NCBI GenBank assembly: GCA_024655945.1
Contig: JANLFK010000002.1
Coordinates: 1 to 64,000 of the forward strand
Length of the DNA: 64,000 bases
Direction of reading: 5' to 3'
DNA from: a candidate division KSB1 bacterium
GTDB taxonomy: Bacteria > Zhuqueibacterota > Zhuqueibacteria > JANLFK01 > Oleimicrobiaceae
Below are positions 36,909-46,398 of this stretch, in pieces. Within the stretch, counting starts at the first letter, position 1. Each line of letters begins with the position of its first letter. The notes beneath the pieces were generated by a model that did no database searches, had not been told where the DNA came from, and saw nothing but the letters and a program-made list of their open reading frames with translations. Made by a program: the position numbers and the translations under genes.

Positions 36909-37319
36909 TTACATCACTTCAGCGAGCAAGGTGAGCGCTTCGCGCACCTTTTCGTGCGCCTGCGGCGGCAGCGCAGCAAGTAGTCGCGCTTCGCATTCAG
37001 TCATCAGTTCGCCAATGCGGAGCTGCATCTGCTTCCCCTGGCTGGTGAGTGCCACGTTAACGCGGCGGCGATCCTCGGCCGCAGTGGTCACCGAAACGTA
37101 CCCCTGTTTGGCCAAGCGGTCGATCACGCGACTCCCCCGCGACGGCGAGAGCCCCATTTTCGCCGAGAGTTCGAACGCCGGGAGTGCCTCCTCTTCTTTC
37201 ATGATGAGCAGTCCATTGAACTCGGCCGGCGACAGCTCAAGCTGGTCCATGATCTTTTGCTCGGTGGCCCAACATTTTGCGCTCACCGTCATAATGAGTT
37301 CAAAGAGTCGCTTTTCCAT
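36909..37319 (-). CDS. MarR-family transcriptional regulator
   Basis: The 136-residue protein is a winged-helix regulator. It has an N-terminal dimerisation helix, a DNA-recognition region around L-S-A-K-M-G-L-S-P-S-R-G-S-R-V-I-D-R-L, and a wing at T-T-A-A-E-D-R-R-R-V-N-V. It lies 31 bases upstream of the 1025-residue oxidoreductase gene and reads toward it, so it probably controls itself and the downstream redox operon. An inverted repeat just before its start (37346-37360) could be its operator. The start at 37319 is preceded by AGGA at good distance. Confidence 0.88.
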   Translation of the reverse strand: MEKRLFELIMTVSAKCWATEQKIMDQLELSPAEFNGLLIMKEEEALPAFELSAKMGLSPSRGSRVIDRLAKQGYVSVTTAAEDRRRVNVALTSQGKQMQLRIGELMTECEARLLAALPPQAHEKVREALTLLAEVM

Positions 37320-37345
37320 AGCCACATTTCCTGCTAAGGGCAATA

Positions 37346-37360
37346 GTTGCTATCGGCAAC
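37346..37360. promoter_or_regulatory. Candidate MarR operator
   Basis: GTTGC (37346-37350) and GCAAC (37356-37360) form a short inverted repeat 27 bases upstream of the marR start codon. MarR proteins often bind palindromes at their own promoter. The repeat is short and could be chance. Confidence 0.35.
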
Positions 37361-37445
37361 CAACTGGCCGCAATTTACAATATCAGGAGGAAATTGTCAA
37401 GGAAAATTCTTCCGCGCCAAAAAGAAAGAAGGGCGTAAAGAAGAG

Positions 37446-37519
<74 letters not shown>

Positions 37520-37727
37520 AGGGCGAGGGCCGCATGGCTGATCGGCCGCGCTAAATATACCAACTGCCCGCATGGAAATCAAGCACCTTTTCGCCTCGCC
37601 TTTCCCAGGCGCGTTCCGACCCCGACGCTCGCTCGCCACGCAGGCCCACCCGTGCCAACGCCGGCCCCAGGCTGTGACGCGCCGCTCCTTTGGCGAAACA
37701 GCCGACCGGCTGACCGCGCGGCATAAA

Positions 37728-39107
37728 CTACCTCTCGATCCTCACCAGCTGCACGGCGTAGCCGGGAATGCTCAATACCGTGTCGTTGACTAAGGGGTGC
37801 TGGACATCAGCGCTTGCATCGTCCACCTGCAGGAGGCTCAGGCGCCCCGCTCCGATGCCACTGATCGCATACGACACTGCCTCGGCGGTGGGATTCGCAA
37901 TGAGGAGTGCCCTCTCCCCTGCCTCATTCAGGCCGGCCAACATCCAAAGTGACGAGGCGGGAGTAGCGGCAACCGCCAGTCGCTGCGGGTACGTGGTCAG
38001 GAGGGCCCAGAGCGAGAAGGCTCTCGCAACTCGTTTGGGTCTGCCATCGGCATAGAACATGCCGTAGAAGGTAGGCGCGTCCGCGGCAGGGTCCGGGCCA
38101 CGATAGAAGGTCGCCGCCGCGACTCCTTCCTGCTGCATGGCGATCCAGGCAGCCGTCAGAATGGCTGCCCCCTTGCCACCGGTGCGCAGCGCAAAGGCCT
38201 CGGCGCTCTTTTCCTCGACGAACATGATGTCGGTGTTCCACTCGGTAACATGCATCGTCGCCGAGGGGAACCCAGCAGCATCCAGCTCGCTGTGGTAGGA
38301 CCGCGCGCCGATGAGCCAATCGCTCGGCTCATTGGAATAGAGGTGCCAGGAGAAAAAGTCCAGCGGTGTGTTGTTCTGTTTGAGGTAGCCGAGGAAGCTT
38401 CGTACCCACTCCTTGCCTTGCGCAGTCATGAACCCGGTTTGCATCATACCAGGCCCGCCGACCTGGAGGTCGGGGAAAGCCTCCTTTAGGGCCTTCGCGG
38501 CATCCACGAAGAGCTGGAAGAATTCAAGGCGCGTGCGGGGTGGCGGCCAAAACTGCGCGTTATCCGGCTCGTTCCATATCTCCACGTAGGGGAAAGGCGT
38601 GGTGAAGCCGTTCCACTTGCCTTCACGATAGTGGCGCACCACCTCGACCGCCGCACCCACCCAGTTGGCCCTCTCCTGGGCATTGGCGGGTGGCGTGGCG
38701 TTGTTCCAAGAGTCGCCCAGCCGAAAGTAAGGCTCAAAGCCTTCGTCCACAATCGCACGCCACATGAAGTCACTGGCGGCAAAGTCATAGGCTGCCGGGT
38801 CAGACGGGTCTCGCGTGCGGTCCCGGTACATCAATGCCATGTCCAACGGCCCGTAGAAGTCGTGGGTCCGCACAAGGGTCACGCCGATTTCCTGGTAGGC
38901 TCGAGTGAGGTCCGCAGTGGCGGGCCCGGTCACCGAGGGGGCCGGGCCGATGTTGACACCAAGCAGAGGCGCAATGGTCCCCACCGGAGTACTGCCGATG
39001 GCTATGTTCACATCGGCCTGCAGGGGCGATGGCTTCTCGATGTCTTTGTGGCTGCATGCAAGAAGGACAAATGACAGACTCGCACAGCAGAGGCCTTTTA
39101 CCCGCAT
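37728..39107 (-). CDS. GH39-like glycoside hydrolase lipoprotein
   Basis: The 459-residue protein has a lipoprotein signal (hydrophobic stretch ending L-L-A-C, with the lipidated Cys near residue 19). A (beta/alpha)8 clan GH-A catalytic domain follows. E-I-W-N-E-P-D-N-A-Q-F-W carries the likely acid/base Glu, and H-V-T-E-W-N-T-D the likely nucleophile Glu, as in GH39 beta-xylosidases and relatives. A beta-sandwich-like C-terminal part follows. GGAGG with a 6-base spacer supports the start at 39107. It acts at the cell envelope; the substrate (xyloside or iduronide-type) is uncertain. Its gene has no close operon partner. Confidence 0.85.
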   Translation of the reverse strand: MRVKGLCCASLSFVLLACSHKDIEKPSPLQADVNIAIGSTPVGTIAPLLGVNIGPAPSVTGPATADLTRAYQEIGVTLVRTHDFYGPLDMALMYRDRTRDPSDPAAYDFAASDFMWRAIVDEGFEPYFRLGDSWNNATPPANAQERANWVGAAVEVVRHYREGKWNGFTTPFPYVEIWNEPDNAQFWPPPRTRLEFFQLFVDAAKALKEAFPDLQVGGPGMMQTGFMTAQGKEWVRSFLGYLKQNNTPLDFFSWHLYSNEPSDWLIGARSYHSELDAAGFPSATMHVTEWNTDIMFVEEKSAEAFALRTGGKGAAILTAAWIAMQQEGVAAATFYRGPDPAADAPTFYGMFYADGRPKRVARAFSLWALLTTYPQRLAVAATPASSLWMLAGLNEAGERALLIANPTAEAVSYAISGIGAGRLSLLQVDDASADVQHPLVNDTVLSIPGYAVQLVRIER

Positions 39108-39728
39108 GGACAGCCTCCGCCATAGACTCGCGATTGTCGGCGACATATTCCTTCTCGGTTGCACGGCATCACTCCAGAGGATGCAAAGTGTGCGAAGAAC
39201 CTCGCATTTGAGACCGGCAGTAACCTTCCGCTTGCCAAGAAACGGGGCAAATCAAGGGCACAACGTCTTGCGGGACGGTCAGGACCGATCAAAGGATCAT
39301 CCCCTCCCCCCAGGGGGAATGCTTTGCTCCTGCATTATCTAATTTACACACTGATTGTGCCAAAAGCAAGGTATTTGTCCATCCTGCCCGGCGGTCCAGA
39401 AGCATCATTTGGCGAGGGCGCGTCTTCCAGGCGTGTCAGACGCGCGCCGGACAACGATAGCTTACAGTACTCGGGTAGGACGGTGGGCAGGTCAAACACA
39501 GTGGGAAGGAAGCCTCGAGAAGGCCAGGCCTGGTCTTTGCGGCTCTCTTCGGGCGCGGGCGGCTTGCGTGGTCATCTGCCGGAAACTGCAACCCCCCATT
39601 GCTCTCTGCTCACGACACGCTCCACACATCAATTCCGTGGACCACCGCTGCTGTCCCCCCCACGTTCCTACTTCCACGGTCGACGCGCGGGATGAGAATC
39701 GCTTGTCCCCCAGGCAGGATGCGCCTGG
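39108..39728. other. Intergenic stretch with one candidate promoter
   Basis: About 620 bases separate the GH39-like gene from the next minus-strand gene. I see no credible coding frame: the open frames there are short and lack ribosome sites. A candidate minus-strand promoter lies at 39334-39363, leaving a leader of roughly 220 bases before the GH39-like gene. Confidence 0.6.
39334..39363 (-). promoter_or_regulatory. Candidate sigma70-type promoter for the GH39-like gene
   Basis: On the minus strand TTGGCA (39358-39363) is followed after 16 bases by TAGATA (39336-39341), in an A/T-rich island unlike the surrounding sequence. It is the best match upstream of the gene. Confidence 0.45.
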
Positions 39729-40541
39729 TCACGGGCTCTGTCCCCCTGCTCCGGCCCCGGGAATGCCGAGGCTCAGGCCCAGGAGCAAGTGCACAGCTGC
39801 GTTGGTCACGGTGGCGTGCCCGCGGGCAATGGGGAAGCGAGCCCTCGCCAGCGTGAACTTGGCCTCGCTGAGCAGGGAGAGTTGCCGCCAAAGGTGGTGG
39901 CGTCGTCCCAAGGCCACCTGAATCGCCGGCCCGGAAATGTAGTAACCGCCGCCTAAGAAACCGCCGGTTTCGGGATGCCGTTGCCCCCGAACCACCGTCT
40001 CGGGATGAGCGAGGACGGGTCCTCCCCCTGCGCGAACCGCCCAGTTCCCCTTCTGCCAAGCAACGTTCACGAAGAGAAGGTTGAAGCCGTGCGTGATGGC
40101 AAAGGACTGCACCTCCGCCGGCGGGTTTTCGAGGTAGAGTTTGTCGTGGACGAGTTCTGCCTCCAGGCTCCGGCCTCCACCGCGCCCCACGCGCAGCGCA
40201 TAGTAGAGCGGAAAAGAGAGCGGTCGCGGCCGAAAGCGGGCACTGATGCGCACATCGGGCCATCCCTCCTGCCGAAGGAGAAGGGGTGACCGCGCATTGA
40301 CCACTGCTCCGCTCAGGACGCTCAGTTCTACCTTCGCCCCGGCCGACGACATTCCGGCCGACCACAGAAAGACCGTGGCCCCCAGCAGCCAGAGACGCGG
40401 CCAACGGCTGAGCCCTGTTGTGCCTACGGTTCCCACCACAACAGGGGCAAAACGTTGAGCCTCGGCTGCCTCCTTGGGCCACTTGCGTGGCAACTGCCCG
40501 CGAATCTCAGCGGAGGAGGAGCATCTTGATTGTTGCGACAT
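39729..40541 (-). CDS. Probable secreted or outer-membrane beta-rich protein
   Basis: I do not recognise a family. The frame encodes a hydrophobic segment (W-P-R-L-W-L-L-G-A-T-V-F-L-W-S-A-G) ending in a signal-peptidase-like S-S-A-G-A. About 200 residues with alternating polar/hydrophobic strands, Arg and Gly follow, suggesting a small beta-barrel or envelope protein. The start is uncertain: ATG 40541 overlaps the upstream gene by 35 bases and leaves a long N-terminal region, while GTG 40436 would give a compact signal peptide. It is the likely second gene after the large type IX-secreted protein. Confidence 0.6.
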   Translation of the reverse strand: MSQQSRCSSSAEIRGQLPRKWPKEAAEAQRFAPVVVGTVGTTGLSRWPRLWLLGATVFLWSAGMSSAGAKVELSVLSGAVVNARSPLLLRQEGWPDVRISARFRPRPLSFPLYYALRVGRGGGRSLEAELVHDKLYLENPPAEVQSFAITHGFNLLFVNVAWQKGNWAVRAGGGPVLAHPETVVRGQRHPETGGFLGGGYYISGPAIQVALGRRHHLWRQLSLLSEAKFTLARARFPIARGHATVTNAAVHLLLGLSLGIPGAGAGGQSP

Positions 40542-43500
40542 CTTGTCCCGCAGTGAGCCGGGCAAAGTACACGCCCGAACTCACCAGATTCCCACGACTA
40601 TCACGCCCATCCCAGGTCACCTTGTGTTCGCCTGCCGACCGCCAATCGGCGCACAGCTCTGCCACCTGCCTCCCGGCTGCGTTCCAGACCCGCAAGGTGA
40701 TTGGGCCCGACCTCTGCAGGGCGAAGCGGATGGTGGTGCCAGAATTGAAGGGGTTGGGGTAGTTCTGGTAGAGCCTAAAGATGCTCGCCACAGCCGGCTG
40801 ATACTCCTCCACTCTGGTCGGCACAAAGGGGAACTGGGCATCCGGCCGCGCCGGGTACTCCCAATCGAAAACGATGACGTTACCTGCATCGACGCGGGCA
40901 TCCGGGGAGGCGAGGCGCAGGCACGCTTCGTAGAGAACTTCGCTCCGCGGGAGCGGTTTCCCGAGGTAGAGTGCCCCCGACGAATCATAGTCGGTGGCCA
41001 TGATGTAGAGCAGCTCCAATCCGCCGGTAGAGGAGGCATCGGGTGCCCAGACAAGATCACTGGTCGGCCCCACCGCCAACTCCTGGAAACAGGCGTTGAG
41101 CAGCCCTCTTCTTTGCCCGGCAACAACCTTCCAAACCAGGAAGGGACAGCGATACGGTCCGCTGCCAAGGGTGCCGCTGCCAGGCACGTAGCGCCAGGCA
41201 AGCTGCCCATGGGGAGCCCCAATCACACCAGAGGTGTCAATGTCGTTGACGAACTCCAATTCCACTTCATAGAACGCACCAGTGGGCGCGCCACCAAGGC
41301 GCACGCCACCCCCGAAGAAGCCCCAGCCCCGACTGACACTGGCTAACCCTGCGGGCGCCCCGCCAGGCACATCGCGGTAAGTGACCTCGCGCAATTCACG
41401 TTTGGGGAGGTAGGCTTCCACTACCTTGAAACCGTCCGTCACCGGGATGTTGCAAGCGTATTCATCAGGCAGCGGGTGCATGGTCAGCAGAGGAAGCCCG
41501 GCAGTCTGGTCCCAGAGGTTGAAGCCCCGCTCTTTCTTCTCGTTTATGGAGTCACAGACCGTGATGACGTAGGCATGGCCAGTGAGACGAGCCGGGTCGA
41601 CCACGCGCACCCTAAAGAAAGCGTCGCTGACGCGCGGGACCTCATGGACGGTCAGCTCATTGGGCACATAGGCGTACGGCTCGATTGTCAGGGAGAAGCC
41701 ATCTAAAACCACGCGATACGCGCTGTCAAAGAGTCGCAGCCAAAAGTCCACACACTTGGGTTCTGTGATCCCGGGTTTCACGCTCATCAGGAAATATTCC
41801 GTACCTGCGCCGACAGTGTCCCGGGGAGCAACATCCTCAAAACGCAACCCCTGGAGATGGAAATCAACTGCAGGGTCCCAGCTCGCCGCGAGCACGTTGA
41901 GGGCACGCACCTTTTCGCCGAAGAGGTTGACCACGGGCACCTGAAACTTCACCACTTCGCCGGGATTGGGAATGCCGTCGCTGTTAACATGGTCGGCCAC
42001 TGTGCGTGGAGGCAACACCCGCCATCTCTCGGTGAGACTGATGCCACCGAGAAAATGAGCGAACACATGCTCGCGACCTTGCCCATCCAACACGAGTAGG
42101 TCAACGTGCATGCCGACATCTTTAGGCGGAGCGCTCCAGGCATTCGCATACACGCTGTCGTCAGGTGCGCCATCCTCATGCATGCCGTCGTCGTACAGCG
42201 GAAGCCGGTGCAGCAGCAAACCACGGTAGTCAAAAAAGTCGGCCTTGACCGCGCTCACGCCGGTCTGGCTGAGCACCTTGACCCGCAGGCCTATCACGGG
42301 ACGGTTACCACCCCCAAGCTCAACAAAGAGTGCGCTCGGTTCCACCGAGAAACCTGAGAGGAACGCGGCGCGCGCAAAGCACGCCTCGCTTTTCAACGCC
42401 AAGATGCTACTCAGGGGGTCAGGACCAGCGTCGACAGAATAGGCATAGACCACTCGCTGCGTGTCCAGAGGTGCCAAGGAGAACGGCCCTGTGGCCTGCA
42501 TGAAATAAACATCGCACGGCGGCGTAAAGAGGTCATCAAGCCAGCCAGTGCGCGCGATCGGATCCCCCGAGTTCATGAACGTTGTCACTTGACCCGTGGT
42601 GGGATCCACGAGCGGTGCGCCTGCAAGGTCCAGGCCCTGCATGTTGTAGTGAAGGTGGTAGCTGCCCTGCCGACTGTAAGGCGGTTGGTAAAAGACGGGG
42701 TGTCCACAGTAGTACGCCATGTTGGCGCACGGCCGTAGGTTCTTTGCGTCGCGGATCAGACCGCGCCGGAACTGGTGGGCCGTCTCCCCTGCAGCTGGCA
42801 CTATAGGCCCCTGCAGCAGCATCACTCCCCACGCCGGCACCCCCAGGCCGTACACGGGATCGGACAACGCCCTGTTGTAGGCATAGGTCAGGTCGAGCGC
42901 GGTATCGCATGCTGATCCGTCGTCACTGGCGTTGCCCACGTCTGGGTCGGCGAAGATGCCCACGTACGTGTCGTCTATGGGCTGGGAGCCTTTGTTGATG
43001 ATTGTGTACTCAACGAAGATCGTGGAATGAAGCGCCTGCGCGGGGCACGAGAAAGCCCAGGCCAACACCTGCACTTCCACATTCAACGGCTTCGTGTGAT
43101 ACGTGACGTCGTGGAGGTGCTGATTGGCGTCGTTCATGACGTACCAGAGCGTCGCATCCCCCAGAATCAGAGGGGAACCATCCGGGTTGGTGGGAGCGCC
43201 ATGGGCAGCCGGCCATTCGGCGTAGTCTGGGTTGTAGCGGGGACTGGCAGGGTCTGCGGAATCGCCAGGCCTTATCTTGTAGATGCGATAGACAGGCAGT
43301 TCGGGGTTATCAGGAGCGCCTCCGGGCAAGATTCGTCCTGGCTGAAACTCAACATTGTAGTGGGAGCATGCGGTGCGTACCTCTCCGTTGACTACACCGG
43401 AAATCAACAGGCCCGAGGCGTACACCACTGTCTTCCCGCTTCCGGCCGGATACTCGTAGCCGGCGTTCCCGGTGAGGGGGTGCCGCCCCAACGTCCCGTT

Positions 43501-43653
43501 GTTGATGACCCACGTGCATACGTCGTTGGCGTCCAACTGCACGGCAGGCTGCGTTGTCTGAGAAGATGACCCCACCTGTTTGAGGCATGTCCCGGCGGTA
43601 GCCAGGCTCGCCACCAACACCGACAGTGCAGCAGTCAATCGTGCACCCGGCAT
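40507..43653 (-). CDS. Large secreted protein with type IX (Por-type) C-terminal sorting domain
   Basis: The 1048-residue protein starts M-P-G-A-R-L-T-A-A-L at 43653 behind GGAGG, with a signal peptide in the first ~20 residues. The body is made of beta-sandwich-like segments with no enzyme motif I can identify. The last ~85 residues are a Por-type sorting domain: L-Y-Q-N-Y-P-N-P-F-N-S-G-T-T-I-R-F, later S-G-V-Y-F-A-R-L-T-A-G. Proteins of this type are exported by the type IX system and attached or released at the surface. A near-consensus promoter lies 170 bases upstream. Confidence 0.88.
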   Translation of the reverse strand: MPGARLTAALSVLVASLATAGTCLKQVGSSSQTTQPAVQLDANDVCTWVINNGTLGRHPLTGNAGYEYPAGSGKTVVYASGLLISGVVNGEVRTACSHYNVEFQPGRILPGGAPDNPELPVYRIYKIRPGDSADPASPRYNPDYAEWPAAHGAPTNPDGSPLILGDATLWYVMNDANQHLHDVTYHTKPLNVEVQVLAWAFSCPAQALHSTIFVEYTIINKGSQPIDDTYVGIFADPDVGNASDDGSACDTALDLTYAYNRALSDPVYGLGVPAWGVMLLQGPIVPAAGETAHQFRRGLIRDAKNLRPCANMAYYCGHPVFYQPPYSRQGSYHLHYNMQGLDLAGAPLVDPTTGQVTTFMNSGDPIARTGWLDDLFTPPCDVYFMQATGPFSLAPLDTQRVVYAYSVDAGPDPLSSILALKSEACFARAAFLSGFSVEPSALFVELGGGNRPVIGLRVKVLSQTGVSAVKADFFDYRGLLLHRLPLYDDGMHEDGAPDDSVYANAWSAPPKDVGMHVDLLVLDGQGREHVFAHFLGGISLTERWRVLPPRTVADHVNSDGIPNPGEVVKFQVPVVNLFGEKVRALNVLAASWDPAVDFHLQGLRFEDVAPRDTVGAGTEYFLMSVKPGITEPKCVDFWLRLFDSAYRVVLDGFSLTIEPYAYVPNELTVHEVPRVSDAFFRVRVVDPARLTGHAYVITVCDSINEKKERGFNLWDQTAGLPLLTMHPLPDEYACNIPVTDGFKVVEAYLPKRELREVTYRDVPGGAPAGLASVSRGWGFFGGGVRLGGAPTGAFYEVELEFVNDIDTSGVIGAPHGQLAWRYVPGSGTLGSGPYRCPFLVWKVVAGQRRGLLNACFQELAVGPTSDLVWAPDASSTGGLELLYIMATDYDSSGALYLGKPLPRSEVLYEACLRLASPDARVDAGNVIVFDWEYPARPDAQFPFVPTRVEEYQPAVASIFRLYQNYPNPFNSGTTIRFALQRSGPITLRVWNAAGRQVAELCADWRSAGEHKVTWDGRDSRGNLVSSGVYFARLTAGQDVATIKMLLLR

Positions 43654-43825
43654 AGCACACCTCCTGCCCCACCTGAGGGGCAAAATCAACCCCTTGGTTC
43701 TGCCGCGCGCCGACCACGGCTCGCACAGACTCGACCTCGGCCTCCTCTTTGCGCTGAAAGGGCCGCTCGATGTCCACGCTGACTTCGGCGCGGCGATTAG
43801 GCCCAAAACCTCTGGCGCCTCATGT

Positions 43826-43854
43826 AGTATGCTCAAAAAACGCCGTGTTGTCAA
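43826..43854 (-). promoter_or_regulatory. Near-consensus sigma70 promoter for the type IX-secreted protein
   Basis: On the minus strand TTGACA (43849-43854) is separated by exactly 17 bases from CATACT (43826-43831). The predicted transcript has a leader of about 165 bases before the ATG at 43653. Confidence 0.75.
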
Positions 43855-44166
43855 GGGCAAAATTGAGGAGCGGCGCAAGACTCGGGCACTTTGCAGAAAG
43901 GACTTCGGGCGTGTGGGCGCCCCGGTGCGGGCCAGATCACTCGCAGAAGGACAGCGAGCACGCGTGGGCCTGCTCGTGCTCCCATCGCCTGCCGACCGCC
44001 TTACGCATGGGGTGAGTAAGCTGCAGGGAGAAGAGGAATGTGCCTCGTCTCCTACCAAATATGCCAAGTATCTTGCCAGCCGCTGTGCAGCAACCGTTGG
44101 CGTTTGAGCCGTCTGTTGGTGCGGAAGAAAGGCAAAGGTACGCTGCGTCAAGAAAGGAGGAATGAG

Positions 44167-44547
44167 ATGACCGATCACCGGCGTAACGTCGCTGTGCAGC
44201 CTGCCGCTCCGGAGGCAATCGAGCTTGCCTTATGCTGCCCAGCACCTTTTCCAAGCTGACGACCATCTTGGTCACGGCGATGCCGCATTCCGAAGAGTAC
44301 TCGACAAGCCGCGGAGCATCGCCTCTCGGCACCCTGACCGACCAGCCAAGGTTGCTCAGCAACCCATCGAGCACGTTGGCACCTGGACGCTCGGGCACGA
44401 CCTTGTACAAGAGGATGGACTACCGATGGGACGGCATTGCGAAGATGGCGCCGGCCTCGTTTGTGCCCCAGCGCTTGGGTTCCCTGGGAAAAAGCGGCGC
44501 CCAAGGCGGTGAGGAAGGGGGGCGCGCCGAGGTCACCCGTGGGGTAA
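44167..44547 (+). pseudogene. Unrecognised small gene, probably frameshifted twice
   Basis: AGGAGG (44155-44160) stands six bases before ATG 44167, and the frame reads M-T-D-H-R-R-N-V-A-V-Q-P before stopping at 44259. From about 44230 a second frame has strong G/C third-position bias typical of coding DNA here (M-L-P-S-T-F-S-K-L-T-T-I-L-V-T). From about 44490, at a run of five A, a third frame ends K-A-V-R-K-G-G-A-P-R-S-P-V-G at 44547. Joined, this gives a protein of about 127 residues. I cannot assign a family. It may be a decayed gene or one with sequencing indels. Confidence 0.35.
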
Positions 44548-44954
44548 TCATGTCGGGGCTCTTCCCTGCGGACAGGATGCATCAGCAGGGGCATCGCATA
44601 GATACCTTTGCCCCGCCGCCCCTTCCCCTTCCGCCTACCACTTCCCCTGATCCTCCCGATGCGGCTTCTTCGTGTCAGGCAGGCGAATCTCACACAATTT
44701 CAAGGCTCCAGTGCTCAGCGGGATGGCGCAGAGGCAGCGACCGACCACAGAGCCTGGGCGAAGTTAAAGCTCGTCTCGCCACTACCCCCGGGCCCCAAGG
44801 CGCACTGCTTGTTCGGTAGAAGGGGCTCCCTCGGGTTGAAGCCGAGGCGTTCGTCAAGTTCTCCCTTGGCGACAATGGCAAGACCACCAGCGGCGGCGAC
44901 TCACCGGCCTACGTGGACAGCCGGTGTGGAAACCCATCGTGGCTCACCGGAGGT
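44548..44954. other. Stretch without a supported gene
   Basis: This 400-base region has short open frames in several directions but no ribosome site or recognisable protein. Around 44830-44920 the + strand has a codon-like G/C third-position pattern (V-E-A-E-A-F-V-K-F-S-L-G) without start or stop context, perhaps remnant coding sequence. Confidence 0.5.
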
Positions 44955-45284
44955 TCAGCCCATTGCCGCCGCGCGCCGCAGGCGATTCTTCAGCCTCTTT
45001 ATCTGCCGCCGGATCTGCTGCAGCTCTTTGTGCTTGTGGGCTTTGATTGCCTCATCCCGTTGCCGCTTGAGCGCGCGAATCTTCATCTTGATGGTCGTCT
45101 TCTCCGGTATCGCCGCCACCCGGTGCTCGTGCATGTCGATGTTGAGCGCCTTGCACAAGGCCACCAGCAGATGCTCCTTGTTCATCTGCGTATAGCCCTG
45201 TACCGCCTCGTGCTCGAGCGTCTTTGCGATCTCTCTCAGCTCAGCCACCGTCTTGTGTTTCAGCTCCGAGTACGTGTAGGCCAT
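44955..45284 (-). CDS. Small protein with Rho N-terminal-like domain and basic coiled coil
   Basis: The 109-residue protein begins with a SAP/Rho-N-like helical unit (L-K-H-K-T-V-A-E-L-R-E-I-A-K-T-L, then M-N-K-E-H-L-L-V-A-L-C). It ends in a highly charged Lys/Arg/Gln helix (R-A-L-K-R-Q-R-D-E-A-I-K, then R-R-Q-I-K-R-L-K-N-R-L-R-R). That layout suggests nucleic-acid binding. GGAGG lies before the ATG. It is flanked by an unrelated transporter operon on one side and non-coding sequence on the other. Confidence 0.75.
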   Translation of the reverse strand: MAYTYSELKHKTVAELREIAKTLEHEAVQGYTQMNKEHLLVALCKALNIDMHEHRVAAIPEKTTIKMKIRALKRQRDEAIKAHKHKELQQIRRQIKRLKNRLRRAAAMG

Positions 45285-45402
45285 GGACGAACCCTCCTCT
45301 TGCTATGCATCAGTCAACGTCGCACTGCACGCGTTCAAAAGTGCGCGTCGTTCAGCCGCCAGCATCCCTGCCCGCCCTTCACTGGCCGTGGCAAGAGACT
45401 AC

Positions 45403-46398
45403 CTACCGCCTATGCCGCAGTCGGTCCACTGCTACGGCTGCGACGATCACTATACCGGTCACCACCTGCGTCAACCACGTAGGCCATCCGTTGAGATGGC
45501 ACCCGGTGCGTATGACCGTCATGGTCACTGCGCCCACCAAGGTGCCGAGAATCGACCCCTCGCCACCCGAAAGGCTGCCCCCGCCGATGACCACTGCCGC
45601 GATCACATCAAGCTCCAGGCCGACGGCAGCAGTTGGATCGCCTTGCTCCTGGTAGGACATGAGCATCACTCCGGCCAGCCCTGAGAACGCCCCGGTTGCC
45701 ACGTACACGAACGTCTTGACCCTCTCCACTGCCACGCCACAGAGGCGCGCGGCTTGCTCGTTTGAACCCACGGCAAAGATGCGACGCCCCAATGGTGTAT
45801 AGCGGAGGAAGCATGCGACAAGCACTGCCAATGCCACCATGAGCCACGCCCCGGGCGGCACCAACATCCACTTCCGCTCGGGCGGCAAGGCAGCGAGCAA
45901 TTCATTTAGCCAGGTCTGCTCCACGTTGATGGGCATGCTGTGTGCGAGCCCCTTGGCAAGCCCCCTGACGATGAGCAGCGTCCCCAAGGTGACGATGAAC
46001 GGCACGACGCGCAGACGTGTGATCACCAATCCGTTGACCGCACCGCAGAGCATGCCCGCCAGCACACCGCCAAGCGCGGCGAAGAACGGGCTCACGCCTG
46101 CCGAGACCATGAGCAGCGCAACCACCACCGAGCCGAGCGAGATAATCGAGCCGGCCGAAAGGTCAATGCCACCTGACACAATCACCATGGTCATGCCGAT
46201 GGCTGCCACGCCGACGATGACGGTCTGTTGGACAATAGTCTCCAAGGCCGCCAGGGTGGCGATCTTGGGATTGAGCGCGGCAAACAGGCCGAACACGAAG
46301 AGCAGCCCGAGAAATGGGCCCAGGTTGCTGAGCAAAAGACCGGGCCGAGAGAGAACACCCGGGCGCGATTGCGTGGCCTCTGTTGTCCCGCTCCTCAT
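45403..46398 (-). CDS. Sugar ABC transporter permease (ribose type)
   Basis: The 331-residue membrane protein has about eight to ten helices and the signature of RbsC-type permeases: V-S-G-G-I-D-L-S-A-G-S-I, G-L-V-I-T-R-L-R-V-V-P-F-I-V-T-L-G and G-G-G-S-L-S-G-G-E-G-S-I-L-G-T. The ATG at 46398 overlaps the ATPase stop (ATGA). It is the last gene of the transporter operon. It imports a monosaccharide or related compound; the substrate cannot be read from sequence. Confidence 0.93.
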   Translation of the reverse strand: MRSGTTEATQSRPGVLSRPGLLLSNLGPFLGLLFVFGLFAALNPKIATLAALETIVQQTVIVGVAAIGMTMVIVSGGIDLSAGSIISLGSVVVALLMVSAGVSPFFAALGGVLAGMLCGAVNGLVITRLRVVPFIVTLGTLLIVRGLAKGLAHSMPINVEQTWLNELLAALPPERKWMLVPPGAWLMVALAVLVACFLRYTPLGRRIFAVGSNEQAARLCGVAVERVKTFVYVATGAFSGLAGVMLMSYQEQGDPTAAVGLELDVIAAVVIGGGSLSGGEGSILGTLVGAVTMTVIRTGCHLNGWPTWLTQVVTGIVIVAAVAVDRLRHRR

